A stretch of DNA of 64,000 nt from Verrucomicrobiales bacterium (GCA_027488845.1 JAIYBC010000060.1:62001-126000); one strand, 5' to 3'. Counted from the stretch's first letter, positions 8,441-16,605 are shown. The notes: generated from the sequence alone by a model not told the origin. Translations and numbers: made by a program.

Positions 8441-8744
8441 ACGCACGCGTTTTGGAGGACATCCAGAACAACGGCCTTCCCGGTGACGCGCTCCGGTCGA
8501 GGTGTGGCAACTTAAGCGGCATCAGTTCCGCCGCTTCAGCCGGGAACAGCTCGCGGACTGGGTCGAACGCTTCTTCCGTCTCTGGTCGCGCAACCAATGG
8601 AAGCGCGAGCGCTACGCCCCGAGCTTCCATCTCGACGACGAGAACCTCGATCCGAAGACCTGGTGTCGCTGGCCGATACTCAGCGGCGGATTCGAGGTTG
8701 AACTGGAGGAACTGCGGCGCTCCGCCGGCTCGGTACCTTCGTGA
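8416..8744 (+). pseudogene. Frameshifted C-terminal remnant, probably of a long-form NAD+ synthetase
   Basis: Two frames join into one coherent protein tail. Frame one (8416 to about 8493) reads IPPDLNARVLEDIQNNGLP and then GDAL; after a one-base slip at the CTCCGG near 8491-8496 it continues in another frame as PVEVWQLKRHQF, RFFRLWSRNQWKRERYAPSF, HLDDENLDPKTWC and ILSGGF to a TGA. From memory, the NQWKRERYAPSFHLDD pattern is the C-terminal end of a class of glutamine-dependent NAD+ synthetases, which would suit an NrtR neighbour. The identification is by recollection and needs a search. No N-terminal part exists: the SIR2 coding region occupies that place and overlaps the first 25 bases. An intact nadE of another type is at 16670-18307. 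A GTG-started short peptide from 8502 is possible but unlikely to be functional. Confidence 0.5.
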
Positions 8745-8766
8745 GTTGGGACCGTCACACTTTCCC

Positions 8767-9315
8767 ATGGCACCGAAGCAACTCGTCTCCCACAGCAAGT
8801 TCCTCAGCCGCGTGCTGCGGCACCAGCCCGAGACCATCGGCATCACCCTGGATCCAGCCGGTTGGATCTCCGTGGACGCCCTCCTTTCGGCCATGGCGGA
8901 ACATGGCCGGCCATTGAGTCGGGCCGATCTGGAAGAGATCGTCCGCACCAGCGACAAGCAACGCTTCGCCCTGAGCCCCGACGGACAACGCATCCGCGCC
9001 AACCAAGGCCACTCGATTGAAGTCGAACTGGACCATGCTCCGGCGGTTCCGCCTGAACTTCTCTACCACGGCACCGCCGCCCAGTTCCCTCCCGCGATCC
9101 GCGAACAGGGTCTTTGCAGGATGGAACGGCATCATGTCCATCTCTCAGCCGAGACCGAGGTGACGCTGCGAGTCGGGGCCCGTCGCGGTCGCCCGATCCT
9201 GCTGACCATCCGTGCCGGCGACATGCACCGGGCGGGCCACGCGTTCCTCCTGACGCCGAATGAGGTCTGGCTCACCGACCGGGTGCCGCCGGAGTTCATC
9301 GGGTTCCCGCAATAG
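8767..9315 (+). CDS. kptA: RNA 2'-phosphotransferase KptA/Tpt1
   Basis: Transfers an internal RNA 2'-phosphate to NAD+, yielding repaired RNA, nicotinamide and ADP-ribose 1''-2'' cyclic phosphate. The 182-residue protein has the family motifs in order: HSKFLSRVLRHQP at 9-21 (catalytic Arg-His), NQGHS near 80, YHGT near 100, HHVHLS near 123 and a basic RVGARRGRP stretch, then GHAFLLTPNEVWLTD. Length is typical. The start at 8767 directly precedes the first motif; upstream in-frame codons run through the synthetase remnant in the wrong frame. It is followed after nine bases by the ADP-ribosylglycohydrolase gene. Bacteria without 2'-phosphate-forming splicing still keep this enzyme, possibly for RNA damage repair. 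Confidence 0.92.
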   Translation: MAPKQLVSHSKFLSRVLRHQPETIGITLDPAGWISVDALLSAMAEHGRPLSRADLEEIVRTSDKQRFALSPDGQRIRANQGHSIEVELDHAPAVPPELLYHGTAAQFPPAIREQGLCRMERHHVHLSAETEVTLRVGARRGRPILLTIRAGDMHRAGHAFLLTPNEVWLTDRVPPEFIGFPQ

Positions 9316-9324
9316 GCCGCGGCC

Positions 9325-10362
9325 ATGGACGAGCGAACATGGCGGATCCACGGCGTTCTCCTCGGCGGAGCCGTGGGCGACTCGCTTGGGCTTCCCGGTG
9401 AGGGCATCTCCCCGGGACGGCAACGTCGACTTTGGCCGGGGGACCTGCGGCACCGGTTCCTGTTTGGACGCGGCATGATCAGCGACGACACGGAACACGC
9501 CTTCATGACCGCACAGGCGCTGCTGGAGGCGGATGGCGACATGGAGCGCTTCCGCAGCTCGCTCGCGTGGAAGCTGCGGTGGTGGTTCCTGGCCCTGCCC
9601 GCAGGGGTTGGACTGGCCACGGCCCGGGCCTGCATCCGGTTGTGGCTGGGTGTTCCGCCGGAACGCAGCGGTGTGAACTCGGCGGGCAATGGCCCCGCGA
9701 TGCGCAGTGCAATCCTCGGGGCGGTCCTCGCCCACGAGGCGGAGAAGCGGCGGGAGTTTGTCCGGGCTTCCACCCGGTTGACGCATCTGGACCCGCGCGC
9801 GGAGACGGCGGCACTGGCCGTCGCAGAGGGGGCTGCTTGGATTGTGCGAGGCGAGCCGTCGATCGAGGATTTCAGCGGACGGCTCCCGGGTTTGGGTGCG
9901 GATGCGGAATGGACCCGACTCTGCCGACGTCTCACCGAGGCGTTGGCCCGGCGCGAGTCCGTTGCCGATTTCGCCGTTTCGTTGGACCTGGTCCGTGGGG
10001 TGTCCGGGTACGCCTACCACACGGTGCCGATGGCGCTCTTCGCCTAGATGCGGCACCGTGGGGACTTCCGCGACACGTTGACGTCAGCCATCCGCTGCGG
10101 CGGCGACACGGACACCGTCGGCGCCATCGCCGGGGCCCTGGCCGGCTGCGAGGTGGGTGTGGATGGCATTCCCGACCCTTGGCGGAACCACCTCCGGGAT
10201 TGGCCGCGAACACCCGCGCTCCTGGGCCTGGTTGCCAAAGATCTGGCCCGTCCAGGCGGTCGGCCCGTGCGCTGGTGCCGGCCCGGCGTGGTACCCAGGA
10301 ACCTGTTCTTCCTGGTCGTCGTCCTGTTCCATGGCTTCCGCCGCCTGCTTCCCCCGTATTGA
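9325..10362 (+). pseudogene. ADP-ribosylglycohydrolase (DraG-like) interrupted by an in-frame TAG
   Basis: ADP-ribosylglycohydrolases cleave ADP-ribose from proteins, nucleic acids or small products using two Mg ions. The frame from 9325 carries GGAVGDSLG, the metal motif SDDTEHAFM, and GNGPAM, and runs to TAG at 10045-10047 (240 codons). The same frame continues without a shift to 10362 with RHRGDFRDTLTSAI and the second metal motif GGDTDTVGAIAGAL, then a hydrophobic tail ending HGFRRLLPPY. The homologous position after the Ala is normally Trp, so TGG to TAG is the simplest change. Without readthrough the protein lacks half of the metal site and is probably inactive. A sequencing error, a suppressed stop or a real lesion are all possible. 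The codon after TAG is ATG, so separate translation of a 104-residue piece is conceivable. Confidence 0.85.
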
Positions 10363-10371
10363 ATCAGCGCC

Positions 10372-11739
10372 ATGCCAAGGCACGTCATACTGATCCTGGA
10401 GGACAACGACGAAAGGATCTCGGCATTCTCGGTGGTCGTGGCTGGGATGGTTCCGGAATGCCAACTCCGACTCTGGCGGGATGCGCCCTCCTTCATGGCG
10501 GAGGCGCGGGCTTGGTTGCCGCAGGCATCGCTGATCTCGCTCGATCACGACCTGAATCCGCAGCCAGGCGCCTCCCAGGACCCCGGAACCGGTCTTGAGG
10601 TGGCCACCTGGCTGGCCCAACAGACTCCGGTCTGCCCTGTCATCGTGCATTCGTCGAACCACGAACGCGTCGAATCGATGGTCAACGAACTGCGGTTCGG
10701 CGGATGGACATGGGAGCGGGTGGGGCCATGGGGAAGCGACTGGATCGCCGGAGCGTGGCGGCGCAAGGCCGGAGCCCTGCTGGAGGCCGGACGCAACGCG
10801 CGGGTTTCGCCCCTGGCCGCCACACGGCCAGTCGACCACGCGCAGCGGATGGCACGGGCCCGGATTTCCTTGGATGGTCTCTCGGTCGGCGATGCCTTCG
10901 GAGAGAGCTTCTTTTGTCCGGAGGAGGTTTTCCGCGATCGGACAGTCCACCGGCATGAAGCTCCACCGCCCTGGTTCGTGACCGACGACACGGTCATGGC
11001 GGTGTCGGTCATTGAGGCGCTCGGGCGTGATGGCTTCATCGAACGTCTGTCGCTCGCGCGCGCGTTGGCCGCCCGTTACATGCTCGACCCACGCCGCGGT
11101 TACGGGGCCACGGCCCACGGCATCCTCCGACAGATCCACGACGATGTGCCCTGGATGGACGCCGCCGGCAGCGCATTCGATGGGATGGGATCCCTTGGCA
11201 ACGGGGCGGCGATGCGGGTCGCCCCTTTGGGAGCCTACTTTGCCGACGACCCAGACCGGACGGTCCGGGAAGCCGTCGCCTCGGCCGAAGTCACCCACGC
11301 CCATCCGGAAGGCAAGGCGGGAGCGGTGGCCGTGGCACTTGCCGCCGCCTGGACCGCATCAAACCGGGGAAACGACCTTCCCGCCCACCTCCTGATGGAG
11401 GCCGCCTACTCCCTGACGCCGGACGGGGAAACCCGACGGGGTCTTGCCGCCGCGCTCCGTATTCCGTTGGAGACTCCACCGGCTCAGGCCGCACGGGTTC
11501 TGGGAAACGGCAGCCGAATCAGTGCGCCGGACACGGTTCCGGTATGCCTCTGGCTGGCCGCCCGACACCTTCAGGACTATCGGGAGGCCTTGTGGGCGAC
11601 CGTGGCCGTCGCCGGCGACCTCGACACCAACTGCGCCATCGTCGGCGGGATCGTGGCCCTGTCGGTGGGCGCCGAAGGAATCCCAGCCGATTGGCTCGCC
11701 GCCAGGGAGGCGATCCCCTTTCCGGAATCCCTTCCCTGA
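10372..11739 (+). CDS. Fusion of cyclic-phosphate receiver-like (cREC) domain and ADP-ribosylglycohydrolase
   Basis: A 455-residue two-domain protein. Residues 1-140 form a receiver-like fold (VILILEDND start, SLDHDL at 56-61, HSSN at 93-96, then a GGW segment) matching the cREC family, which was proposed from gene neighbourhoods to process cyclic phosphates in RNA-repair operons. Residues about 160-450 are an ADP-ribosylglycohydrolase with GDAFGESF, the metal motif TDDTVM near 205, GNGAAMRVAPLG near 280 and GDLDTNCAIVGGIVAL near 415, so both metal motifs are intact. It starts nine bases after the split glycohydrolase. KptA next door makes ADP-ribose 1''-2'' cyclic phosphate, and this fusion has the two activities one would want for that product. 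The reaction is inferred; domain identities are well supported. Confidence 0.85.
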   Translation: MPRHVILILEDNDERISAFSVVVAGMVPECQLRLWRDAPSFMAEARAWLPQASLISLDHDLNPQPGASQDPGTGLEVATWLAQQTPVCPVIVHSSNHERVESMVNELRFGGWTWERVGPWGSDWIAGAWRRKAGALLEAGRNARVSPLAATRPVDHAQRMARARISLDGLSVGDAFGESFFCPEEVFRDRTVHRHEAPPPWFVTDDTVMAVSVIEALGRDGFIERLSLARALAARYMLDPRRGYGATAHGILRQIHDDVPWMDAAGSAFDGMGSLGNGAAMRVAPLGAYFADDPDRTVREAVASAEVTHAHPEGKAGAVAVALAAAWTASNRGNDLPAHLLMEAAYSLTPDGETRRGLAAALRIPLETPPAQAARVLGNGSRISAPDTVPVCLWLAARHLQDYREALWATVAVAGDLDTNCAIVGGIVALSVGAEGIPADWLAAREAIPFPESLP

Positions 11740-11770
11740 GGTCGGCCCTCGGCCAAGGGGCGCGGTCTTA

Positions 11771-11797
11771 GCCACGGAGACTCGGAGGACACGGAGT
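11771..11797. repeat. ACGGAG-type degenerate interspersed repeat, copy 1
   Basis: Reads GCCACGGAGACTCGGAGGACACGGAG, with a spaced CGGAG unit every eight to ten bases. A reverse-complement relative is present at 56990-57020 (GGCCACGGAGACGCTGAGGA when read on the other strand). It lies between the NAD/ADP-ribose cluster and a convergent lipoprotein gene. Otherwise the 184-base spacer shows no gene. Confidence 0.7.
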
Positions 11798-11923
11798 TGG
11801 AGAGCGACACGGATTCCACGGAAACCGGGATCGGGAGCACCTGTCCCCGGTCTCGTCCGACTGGGACCGGTGCTCGTCGGGCAAACGCAACCTACCGACG
11901 ACCCACCACGCGACATTCCCAGT

Positions 11924-12406
11924 CTACTTGGCAGAAGGTCGCGGAACCTTCCGGAGATCGAAGCGGGTCAGTCCCGCTTCCTGGGTGACATCGAAACCCT
12001 TCGGCGTCTGCCCGGAAGGTCCATCGCCACCCTTCGTCGCCACGATCAAGGTTCCGTCCTCGATCTTGACGATGGCACCGATCACCTGGCCGACGGTGTC
12101 GCCCGCGGACGCACTGTCCAGGATGGTGGCGAGCATCTGCTGCGGTTCCGTTCCGGGCGGCAGTGCGATCCTGGTCTTGAACCAGAAGTCCGAGTCCCGA
12201 TGGAAATGGAAGGAATCGCCGGAGATCCTGATGGTGACCTTCTCACCCGGCTTGCCACCCACCGCGACTCCCTCCCAGGTTCCCTGCAGTCGCTGCAGCG
12301 CGGAATCCGGCGGGGGCCGAGAGGTGCAACCGGCTTGCAGGCCGAGGAGTAGCGGGGGAAGGAGCAGGAAACTCCGGGTGAGACCGAGCGGTGCTTTGGA
12401 GGTCAT
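11924..12406 (-). CDS. Predicted lipoprotein with LQGTW motif (TIGR03067-like)
   Basis: A 160-residue predicted lipoprotein: a hydrophobic signal (FLLLPPLLLGLQAGC) ends in lipobox Cys27. The mature part begins LQRLQGTWEGVAVGGK, the hallmark of a small beta-rich domain (TIGR03067 and lipocalin-like relatives) common in Planctomycetes and Verrucomicrobia, with no known biochemical role. The start at 12406 gives a normal signal peptide; the longer frame from 13327 runs through a neighbouring gene and was rejected. The gene stands alone, convergent with the NAD/ADP-ribose cluster. The 278 bases upstream to 12684 hold no gene I can support. Confidence 0.7.
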   Translation of the reverse strand: MTSKAPLGLTRSFLLLPPLLLGLQAGCTSRPPPDSALQRLQGTWEGVAVGGKPGEKVTIRISGDSFHFHRDSDFWFKTRIALPPGTEPQQMLATILDSASAGDTVGQVIGAIVKIEDGTLIVATKGGDGPSGQTPKGFDVTQEAGLTRFDLRKVPRPSAK

Positions 12407-12684
12407 TCTGGGAATCTTGTCTTCGATGCCCCCACCGCAGTCGAATCGGCCGTGAAGGGCAACGGAAGTTCGAGCCCGAGGGCTGGATCGGGAAACGCCC
12501 GGACTCGATCGGAGGCCACCCTGTTCGAAGAAGCCGAACTTGTTGCCCGGATCCCCTCCTCCGCAGCGAAGCCTCATCGTCTCGGAACCGCGCACGGCGT
12601 CACCACCGCCTTCATCCGACCATGGCCCGACGAATCCCGTGAACCACACCGGACCCACCGCCAAAGGAGACCATGCCAAGCGGT

Positions 12685-13101
12685 TCAGGGCCTCCGTCCC
12701 TCGTCGACCTCGTAGAAGTCGAAGTAGGTGAGGACGTCGGATCGGTCGCCCAGGCCGTACTTTTCCTTGTACTCCTGCAGCTCGTGCGGCGATGCGTCGG
12801 TGTCTCGCCAACCCCGCTTGATCATGTATTCGTTCCACACATGGATCTCGGACTCGGTCGGCCGCCTCCCCATGGAAAAGCACCATTCGAGGATCTCCTC
12901 GTCCGTCCCGCCCGCAGCGACCCTCCCGACCAACGCCCCGTAGTCCACTCCCAGGAACCGCACGCACCTGCGGTCGAATCCAAGCCCCATGTAGGGAAGG
13001 TAGTCGGCCGGCAATTGGCCGCGGGTCTGCAGACGGATCTTCCCCAGCATGCGGGGGATCCAGACCAGGCCGCCGAGCTTCTGATACGGGCTGACGAACA
13101 T
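12685..13101 (-). CDS. DUF5069 domain protein
   Basis: A 138-residue cytosolic protein of unknown function. The pattern SPYQKLGGLVWIPRMLGKIR at the N-terminus, LPADYLPYMGLGFD, RFLGVDY and EWNEYM-like VWNEYMIKRGW near the C-terminus fits the DUF5069 family. The start at 13101 was chosen because the conserved block begins within ten residues; the longer start at 13194 adds a basic, unstructured stretch. No signal peptide or membrane segment is visible. It lies between two same-strand genes with 114 bases to the next upstream gene. Confidence 0.75.
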   Translation of the reverse strand: MFVSPYQKLGGLVWIPRMLGKIRLQTRGQLPADYLPYMGLGFDRRCVRFLGVDYGALVGRVAAGGTDEEILEWCFSMGRRPTESEIHVWNEYMIKRGWRDTDASPHELQEYKEKYGLGDRSDVLTYFDFYEVDEGRRP

Positions 13102-13215
13102 GGGAGGTTGTGAAGCCAGGCTGGAGGCCCGGGAACCCGGCAACCGTTGGATCGGGGCGGATCGATGTCGATGCCGAAACCTTCCCGGCTCCATCGGGAA
13201 GGCCCGTCGGCGGAC

Positions 13216-15693
13216 TCAGCGGCCGGAGAGCTGCTTGGCGCGGCGGACGAGGTCGATGAATTCCGCACGGTATCCCTCGCGGTCCGGACCGAGGCCTTCC
13301 TCGGCCAGCCTCAGGACCTTGTCCCACGTCAGGTCACCCTTCTGCGGCGAGTCCCGGAGCATCAGCCCATAGCCCATCACGGCGGCGGCGAACTTGAAGT
13401 CGGCGGTCGCCGCAAGGGCGTCGTGGTCCGGGTCCCGCACCGGCACCTCGAGCAGGCGGCTCGCCTCGGCTTCGGGCTCCTTGTAGCGGACCTTCAGGTT
13501 CAACAGTTCGTCGCCATGGGTCGCCTTCGACGCCGCGGCCGCATCGGCCTTGGTGTAGCGCAGCGGATCGACGCCCGGCTTCCGGCCGGCGGCGGGGACG
13601 ATCTCGTAGAGGACCGTGACCGCCTGTCCGGCGCCGACCTCCCCGGCGTCCTTGCGGTCGTCGTTGAAGTCGCGGTCGGCGAGGGCGCGGTTCTCGTAGC
13701 CCAGGAGACGCCAGCTGACGACCCGGGCCGGGTTGAACTCCACCTGGATCTTCGCGTCCTTGGCGACGGTCTGGAGGTTCCCGCGGACCTCCTCCTTCAG
13801 GACCTTGCGGGCCTCGGTGAAGGAGTCGATGTAGCTGTAGTTGCCGTTGCCGCGGTCGGCGAGCAGCTCGGCGTTGTCGTCGCGGAGGTTGTCGCCGCCA
13901 TAGCCGAGCACGCTCAGGAACACGCCCGACCGGGCCTTGTCGGTCACGAGCGCCAGCAGGTCCTCGCGGCGGGTGACGCCGACGTTGAAGTCTCCGTCGG
14001 TGCAGAGGATCACCCGGTTGACGCCTCCGCGGATGAACTTGTTGGTGGCCATGGCGTAGGCGCGTTCGATGCCCGCGCTGCCGTGGGTGCCGCTCCCGGC
14101 GCGCAGGGCGTCGATGGCGCGTTGGATGTCCGGCTTCCGCGAGACCGCCGTCGGCTCGAGCGCCACGTCGGCCTCGCCGGCGTAGGTGACGATCCCGACC
14201 TGGTCCTTCGGATCGAGCTGCTCGAGCAGAAGCCGGAGCGACCGCTGCACCAGCGGCAGCTTGTTCTCGGGCGCCATGGAACCGGAGACGTCCACGAGGA
14301 ACACCAGGTTCGCCCGCGGACGTTCGCGGACGTCGGTGTCACGGGCCTTGAGGCCGATGCGCACGAGGCGGTGCTCGGGGTTCCAGGGACAGTCCGCGAC
14401 CTCGACGTTCGCGGCGAAGGGTTCACGGCCCTTGGGCCCGGCATAGTCGTAGGGGAAGTAGTTCACCAGCTCCTCAAGCCGGACGGCGTCCCGCGGCGGG
14501 AGGGAACCCTCGCGCAGGAACCGACGGGCGTTGGCGTAGCTCGCGGTGTCGACGTCCATGCCGAAGGTCGAAAGCGGCGCGGCGGCGACCTCTCGGAAGG
14601 GATTCTCGACGACCGGCTGGTAGCGCCCGCCGAAACCACGCGCCTCCGGAGTGGCGAACCGATACAGGGATTCCGCCTCCGGATGACGCCGGAGCTCAAG
14701 CTGCGCGGGCTCCCTCGACTCGGCGACGGACTCCGCCGGTTCCCTGGCTCCGGATTTCCCGTCCGCCTTTGTCGTCAGGCCCGGCAGGCCGTCGGCCTTG
14801 GCGTACCCGCGGTCGGATTTGGACGCTTCCACCTTCGACCTCGGCGACGCCGGTGCCGTCGCAGCACCCGAGAAGTACTCGAGGCGGTCGCCGGAGGGTC
14901 TCGGCGCGGCGGGTTGTGTCGTGTCGAATTGTGAGACGACACCGCGGTTGCGGGCTGAGGACCCGGGGGCAGCGGCCGGCGTCGATGCCGGAGCGGCGGA
15001 GAACGAATCGTCGGAGCGGCCGGCCAAACCGGCAGGACCTCCCGGAGCCGGCTTCGAAGCCGCCTTGGACGCATCCACCGGGACCGGCCCGTCGGCGAGC
15101 CCGGTGACCCCGGCTCCCGGCTTCGCACTGCTGGGAACGGGGGACGGGGTGACGGCCAAGGCGTCAACCTCGGGGCGCCGGTTCTCCGCCGGCGCGTTCC
15201 CCGTGCCGCCAACGGAGGGTTTCGAGGCCGCAGACGGGGCCTGGGTCTGGTTCTTGCGGCGCGACTCGGGGATCCGGGCCGAACCGTCGACTGCCGGATC
15301 CGGCCGAACCTTCCACGGCGTCCAAAGTGCCAGGGAAACCGTGAGCGCCATCGCCGCTGCCAAGGAGAACCCGACCACCGGCCGGGTGATGCCGGTCCAG
15401 AGCCGACTGAACCACTGGAGGGGTCCGACAGCGGCCGAAGGCTCGACCAGGGCCGCCTGCTCGGGATGGGCCGCGGCCTCGAGGATCCGGTCGCGGCGCG
15501 CCTCGTCCAAGCCGGGCCCAGGCTCGGCGGAAAGCTGGGTTTCCAAGGTGTCGGCGAGACGTCGCAGGGCGGCGATCTCGGCCCGGAGCTCCGGGGATTC
15601 CGCGATCGCCTTCTCGATCACGGCATGTTCCTCGGCACTGACCTCGCCTATGGCGTAGGCCGTGATCTCGGGGGAGTCGGAGGTGAGTTTCAT
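13216..15693 (-). CDS. Membrane-anchored von Willebrand factor A protein with anti-sigma-like N-terminus (YfbK/DUF3520-like)
   Basis: An 825-residue protein. Residues 1-100 resemble the cytosolic part of an anti-sigma factor (PEITAYAIGEVSAEEHAVIEK, a helical segment ending in LRRLADTLE); a single membrane helix follows at about 105-124, then a Pro/Ala/Ser-rich linker of about 200 residues. A vWFA-type block has FGMDVDTASYANARRFL and the metal site DVSGSMAPENK near 468-478, and the C-terminus matches the DUF3520 domain (MGYGLMLRDSPQKGDLTW). The ECF sigma gene lies upstream on the same strand, 63 bases away. In sigma/VWA pairs of this kind the VWA protein is thought to hold the sigma at the membrane and release it on an external signal. 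The ligand is unknown. Confidence 0.85.
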   Translation of the reverse strand: MKLTSDSPEITAYAIGEVSAEEHAVIEKAIAESPELRAEIAALRRLADTLETQLSAEPGPGLDEARRDRILEAAAHPEQAALVEPSAAVGPLQWFSRLWTGITRPVVGFSLAAAMALTVSLALWTPWKVRPDPAVDGSARIPESRRKNQTQAPSAASKPSVGGTGNAPAENRRPEVDALAVTPSPVPSSAKPGAGVTGLADGPVPVDASKAASKPAPGGPAGLAGRSDDSFSAAPASTPAAAPGSSARNRGVVSQFDTTQPAAPRPSGDRLEYFSGAATAPASPRSKVEASKSDRGYAKADGLPGLTTKADGKSGAREPAESVAESREPAQLELRRHPEAESLYRFATPEARGFGGRYQPVVENPFREVAAAPLSTFGMDVDTASYANARRFLREGSLPPRDAVRLEELVNYFPYDYAGPKGREPFAANVEVADCPWNPEHRLVRIGLKARDTDVRERPRANLVFLVDVSGSMAPENKLPLVQRSLRLLLEQLDPKDQVGIVTYAGEADVALEPTAVSRKPDIQRAIDALRAGSGTHGSAGIERAYAMATNKFIRGGVNRVILCTDGDFNVGVTRREDLLALVTDKARSGVFLSVLGYGGDNLRDDNAELLADRGNGNYSYIDSFTEARKVLKEEVRGNLQTVAKDAKIQVEFNPARVVSWRLLGYENRALADRDFNDDRKDAGEVGAGQAVTVLYEIVPAAGRKPGVDPLRYTKADAAAASKATHGDELLNLKVRYKEPEAEASRLLEVPVRDPDHDALAATADFKFAAAVMGYGLMLRDSPQKGDLTWDKVLRLAEEGLGPDREGYRAEFIDLVRRAKQLSGR

Positions 15694-15700
15694 GGGACAG

Positions 15701-15728
15701 GCTTCGGGCTTCGGGCTTCGGGCTTCGG
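15701..15728. repeat. GCTTCGG heptamer, four perfect tandem copies
   Basis: Four exact copies of a 7-base unit lie in the 63-base gap between the sigma gene and the VWA/anti-sigma gene, just upstream of the latter's start. Copy-number change here would alter the spacing between the coupled genes but not the coding frame. Confidence 0.85.
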
Positions 15729-15756
15729 TTTTGGGCGACGGGCGATGTCTTTCGCG

Positions 15757-16308
15757 TCAGCCGCGGGCAAGGCGGGACGGACGCTCGAGCGAGGACATCT
15801 GCTGTCGGAGGGTCTTGAGGGCGGTGTGCAGGAGGAATCCGACGTTCCCCACGCTCAGGGCGGTGAGCTCGGAGATCTCCTGGTAGCTGAGCTGGTTCTG
15901 GAACTTGAGCCGGACGACCTCACGCTGGTTCGGCGGGAGACGGTCCAGGAGGGCGAGCAGGTTCCGCGTGCTGTCGCGGTTCTCTGCGGCCGTGGACGGG
16001 CTCGGGCCCTGGGCCGGCCGCGATTCCAGTTCCTCCTCGGTCAATGGTGCCATGCGTCCCTCCTTGCGAAGACGGTCCAACGCCCGGTTTCGGGCCACCG
16101 TGAAGAGCCATTGGGCCAGGTGTTTCCCGACCTCCTCCCGCCGCTGCCCGCACAGGCGCAGGAAGGTGTCCTGCACGATGTCGCGGGCGGACTCGGGGTC
16201 GCCGGTCAGCGAACCGACATACCGCAGCAGCGGGGCCTCGTGTTCCTCGAGGGCCTTGCGGATCCATTCGGTCCGTTGGGCGGATTCGTCGACAGGTGTT
16301 CGGCTCAT
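15757..16308 (-). CDS. ECF-type RNA polymerase sigma factor
   Basis: A 183-residue sigma-70 family protein. Region 2 spans residues about 10-80 (DIVQDTFLRLCGQ and WLFTVARNRALDRLRKEGR) and region 4 about 115-170 (LPPNQREVVRLKFQNQLSYQEISELTALSVGNVGFLLHTALK). It likely directs an envelope regulon together with the downstream VWA/anti-sigma-like gene. The start at 16308 (MSRTPVDES) was preferred; an in-frame ATG at 16377 would add 23 residues that read GKVSFKGIPPP and are probably leader DNA, though that longer form cannot be ruled out. The intergenic region behind it holds a degenerate inverted repeat. Confidence 0.9.
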   Translation of the reverse strand: MSRTPVDESAQRTEWIRKALEEHEAPLLRYVGSLTGDPESARDIVQDTFLRLCGQRREEVGKHLAQWLFTVARNRALDRLRKEGRMAPLTEEELESRPAQGPSPSTAAENRDSTRNLLALLDRLPPNQREVVRLKFQNQLSYQEISELTALSVGNVGFLLHTALKTLRQQMSSLERPSRLARG

Positions 16309-16436
16309 GGCGGATCGCGGTGCGTCCACAGGGACAACGGACGGAGGGGGAATTCCTTTGAACGAAACTTTCCCCATACACGGGCTCCGTCACCAGCGGG
16401 ATTCCGTGTCGAATGGTTCCAAGCGGAAGGAAAGCC

Positions 16437-16605
16437 CACGCAACGGAGCAACGCCGCGAAGGCCGCCGCGGGTATTGGAACGCAAAGCCGAAAGGCCGCC
16501 GGGGGGGAAGCCGTCGGCTTCCCGTCGCGGAACCGCAACCCGGGTGGCGATCCCGGTTTCGAACCCGGATCCTTCGCACCGTTGGCGTCCTTGCGGGTTT
16601 GCGTG
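16437..16605. repeat. Imperfect inverted repeat, CACGCAA...GCGAAGG family
   Basis: The left arm at 16437-16462 reads CACGCAACGGAGCAACGCCG and on to CGAAGG. The right arm at 16571-16605 is an imperfect reverse complement (CCTTCGCACCGTTGGCGTCC...GCGTG). The arms frame about 108 bases with no gene signal. It fills the 361-base gap between sigma (start 16308) and nadE (stop 16670). A single-arm relative lies at 22503-22530. Confidence 0.7.

Noticed and set aside
16351-16390. Similarity of TTCAAAGGAATTCCCC upstream of sigma to TTCAAGGGAATACCCT near 39961
   Set aside because: Only a short match with mismatches; not enough for a shared promoter claim.
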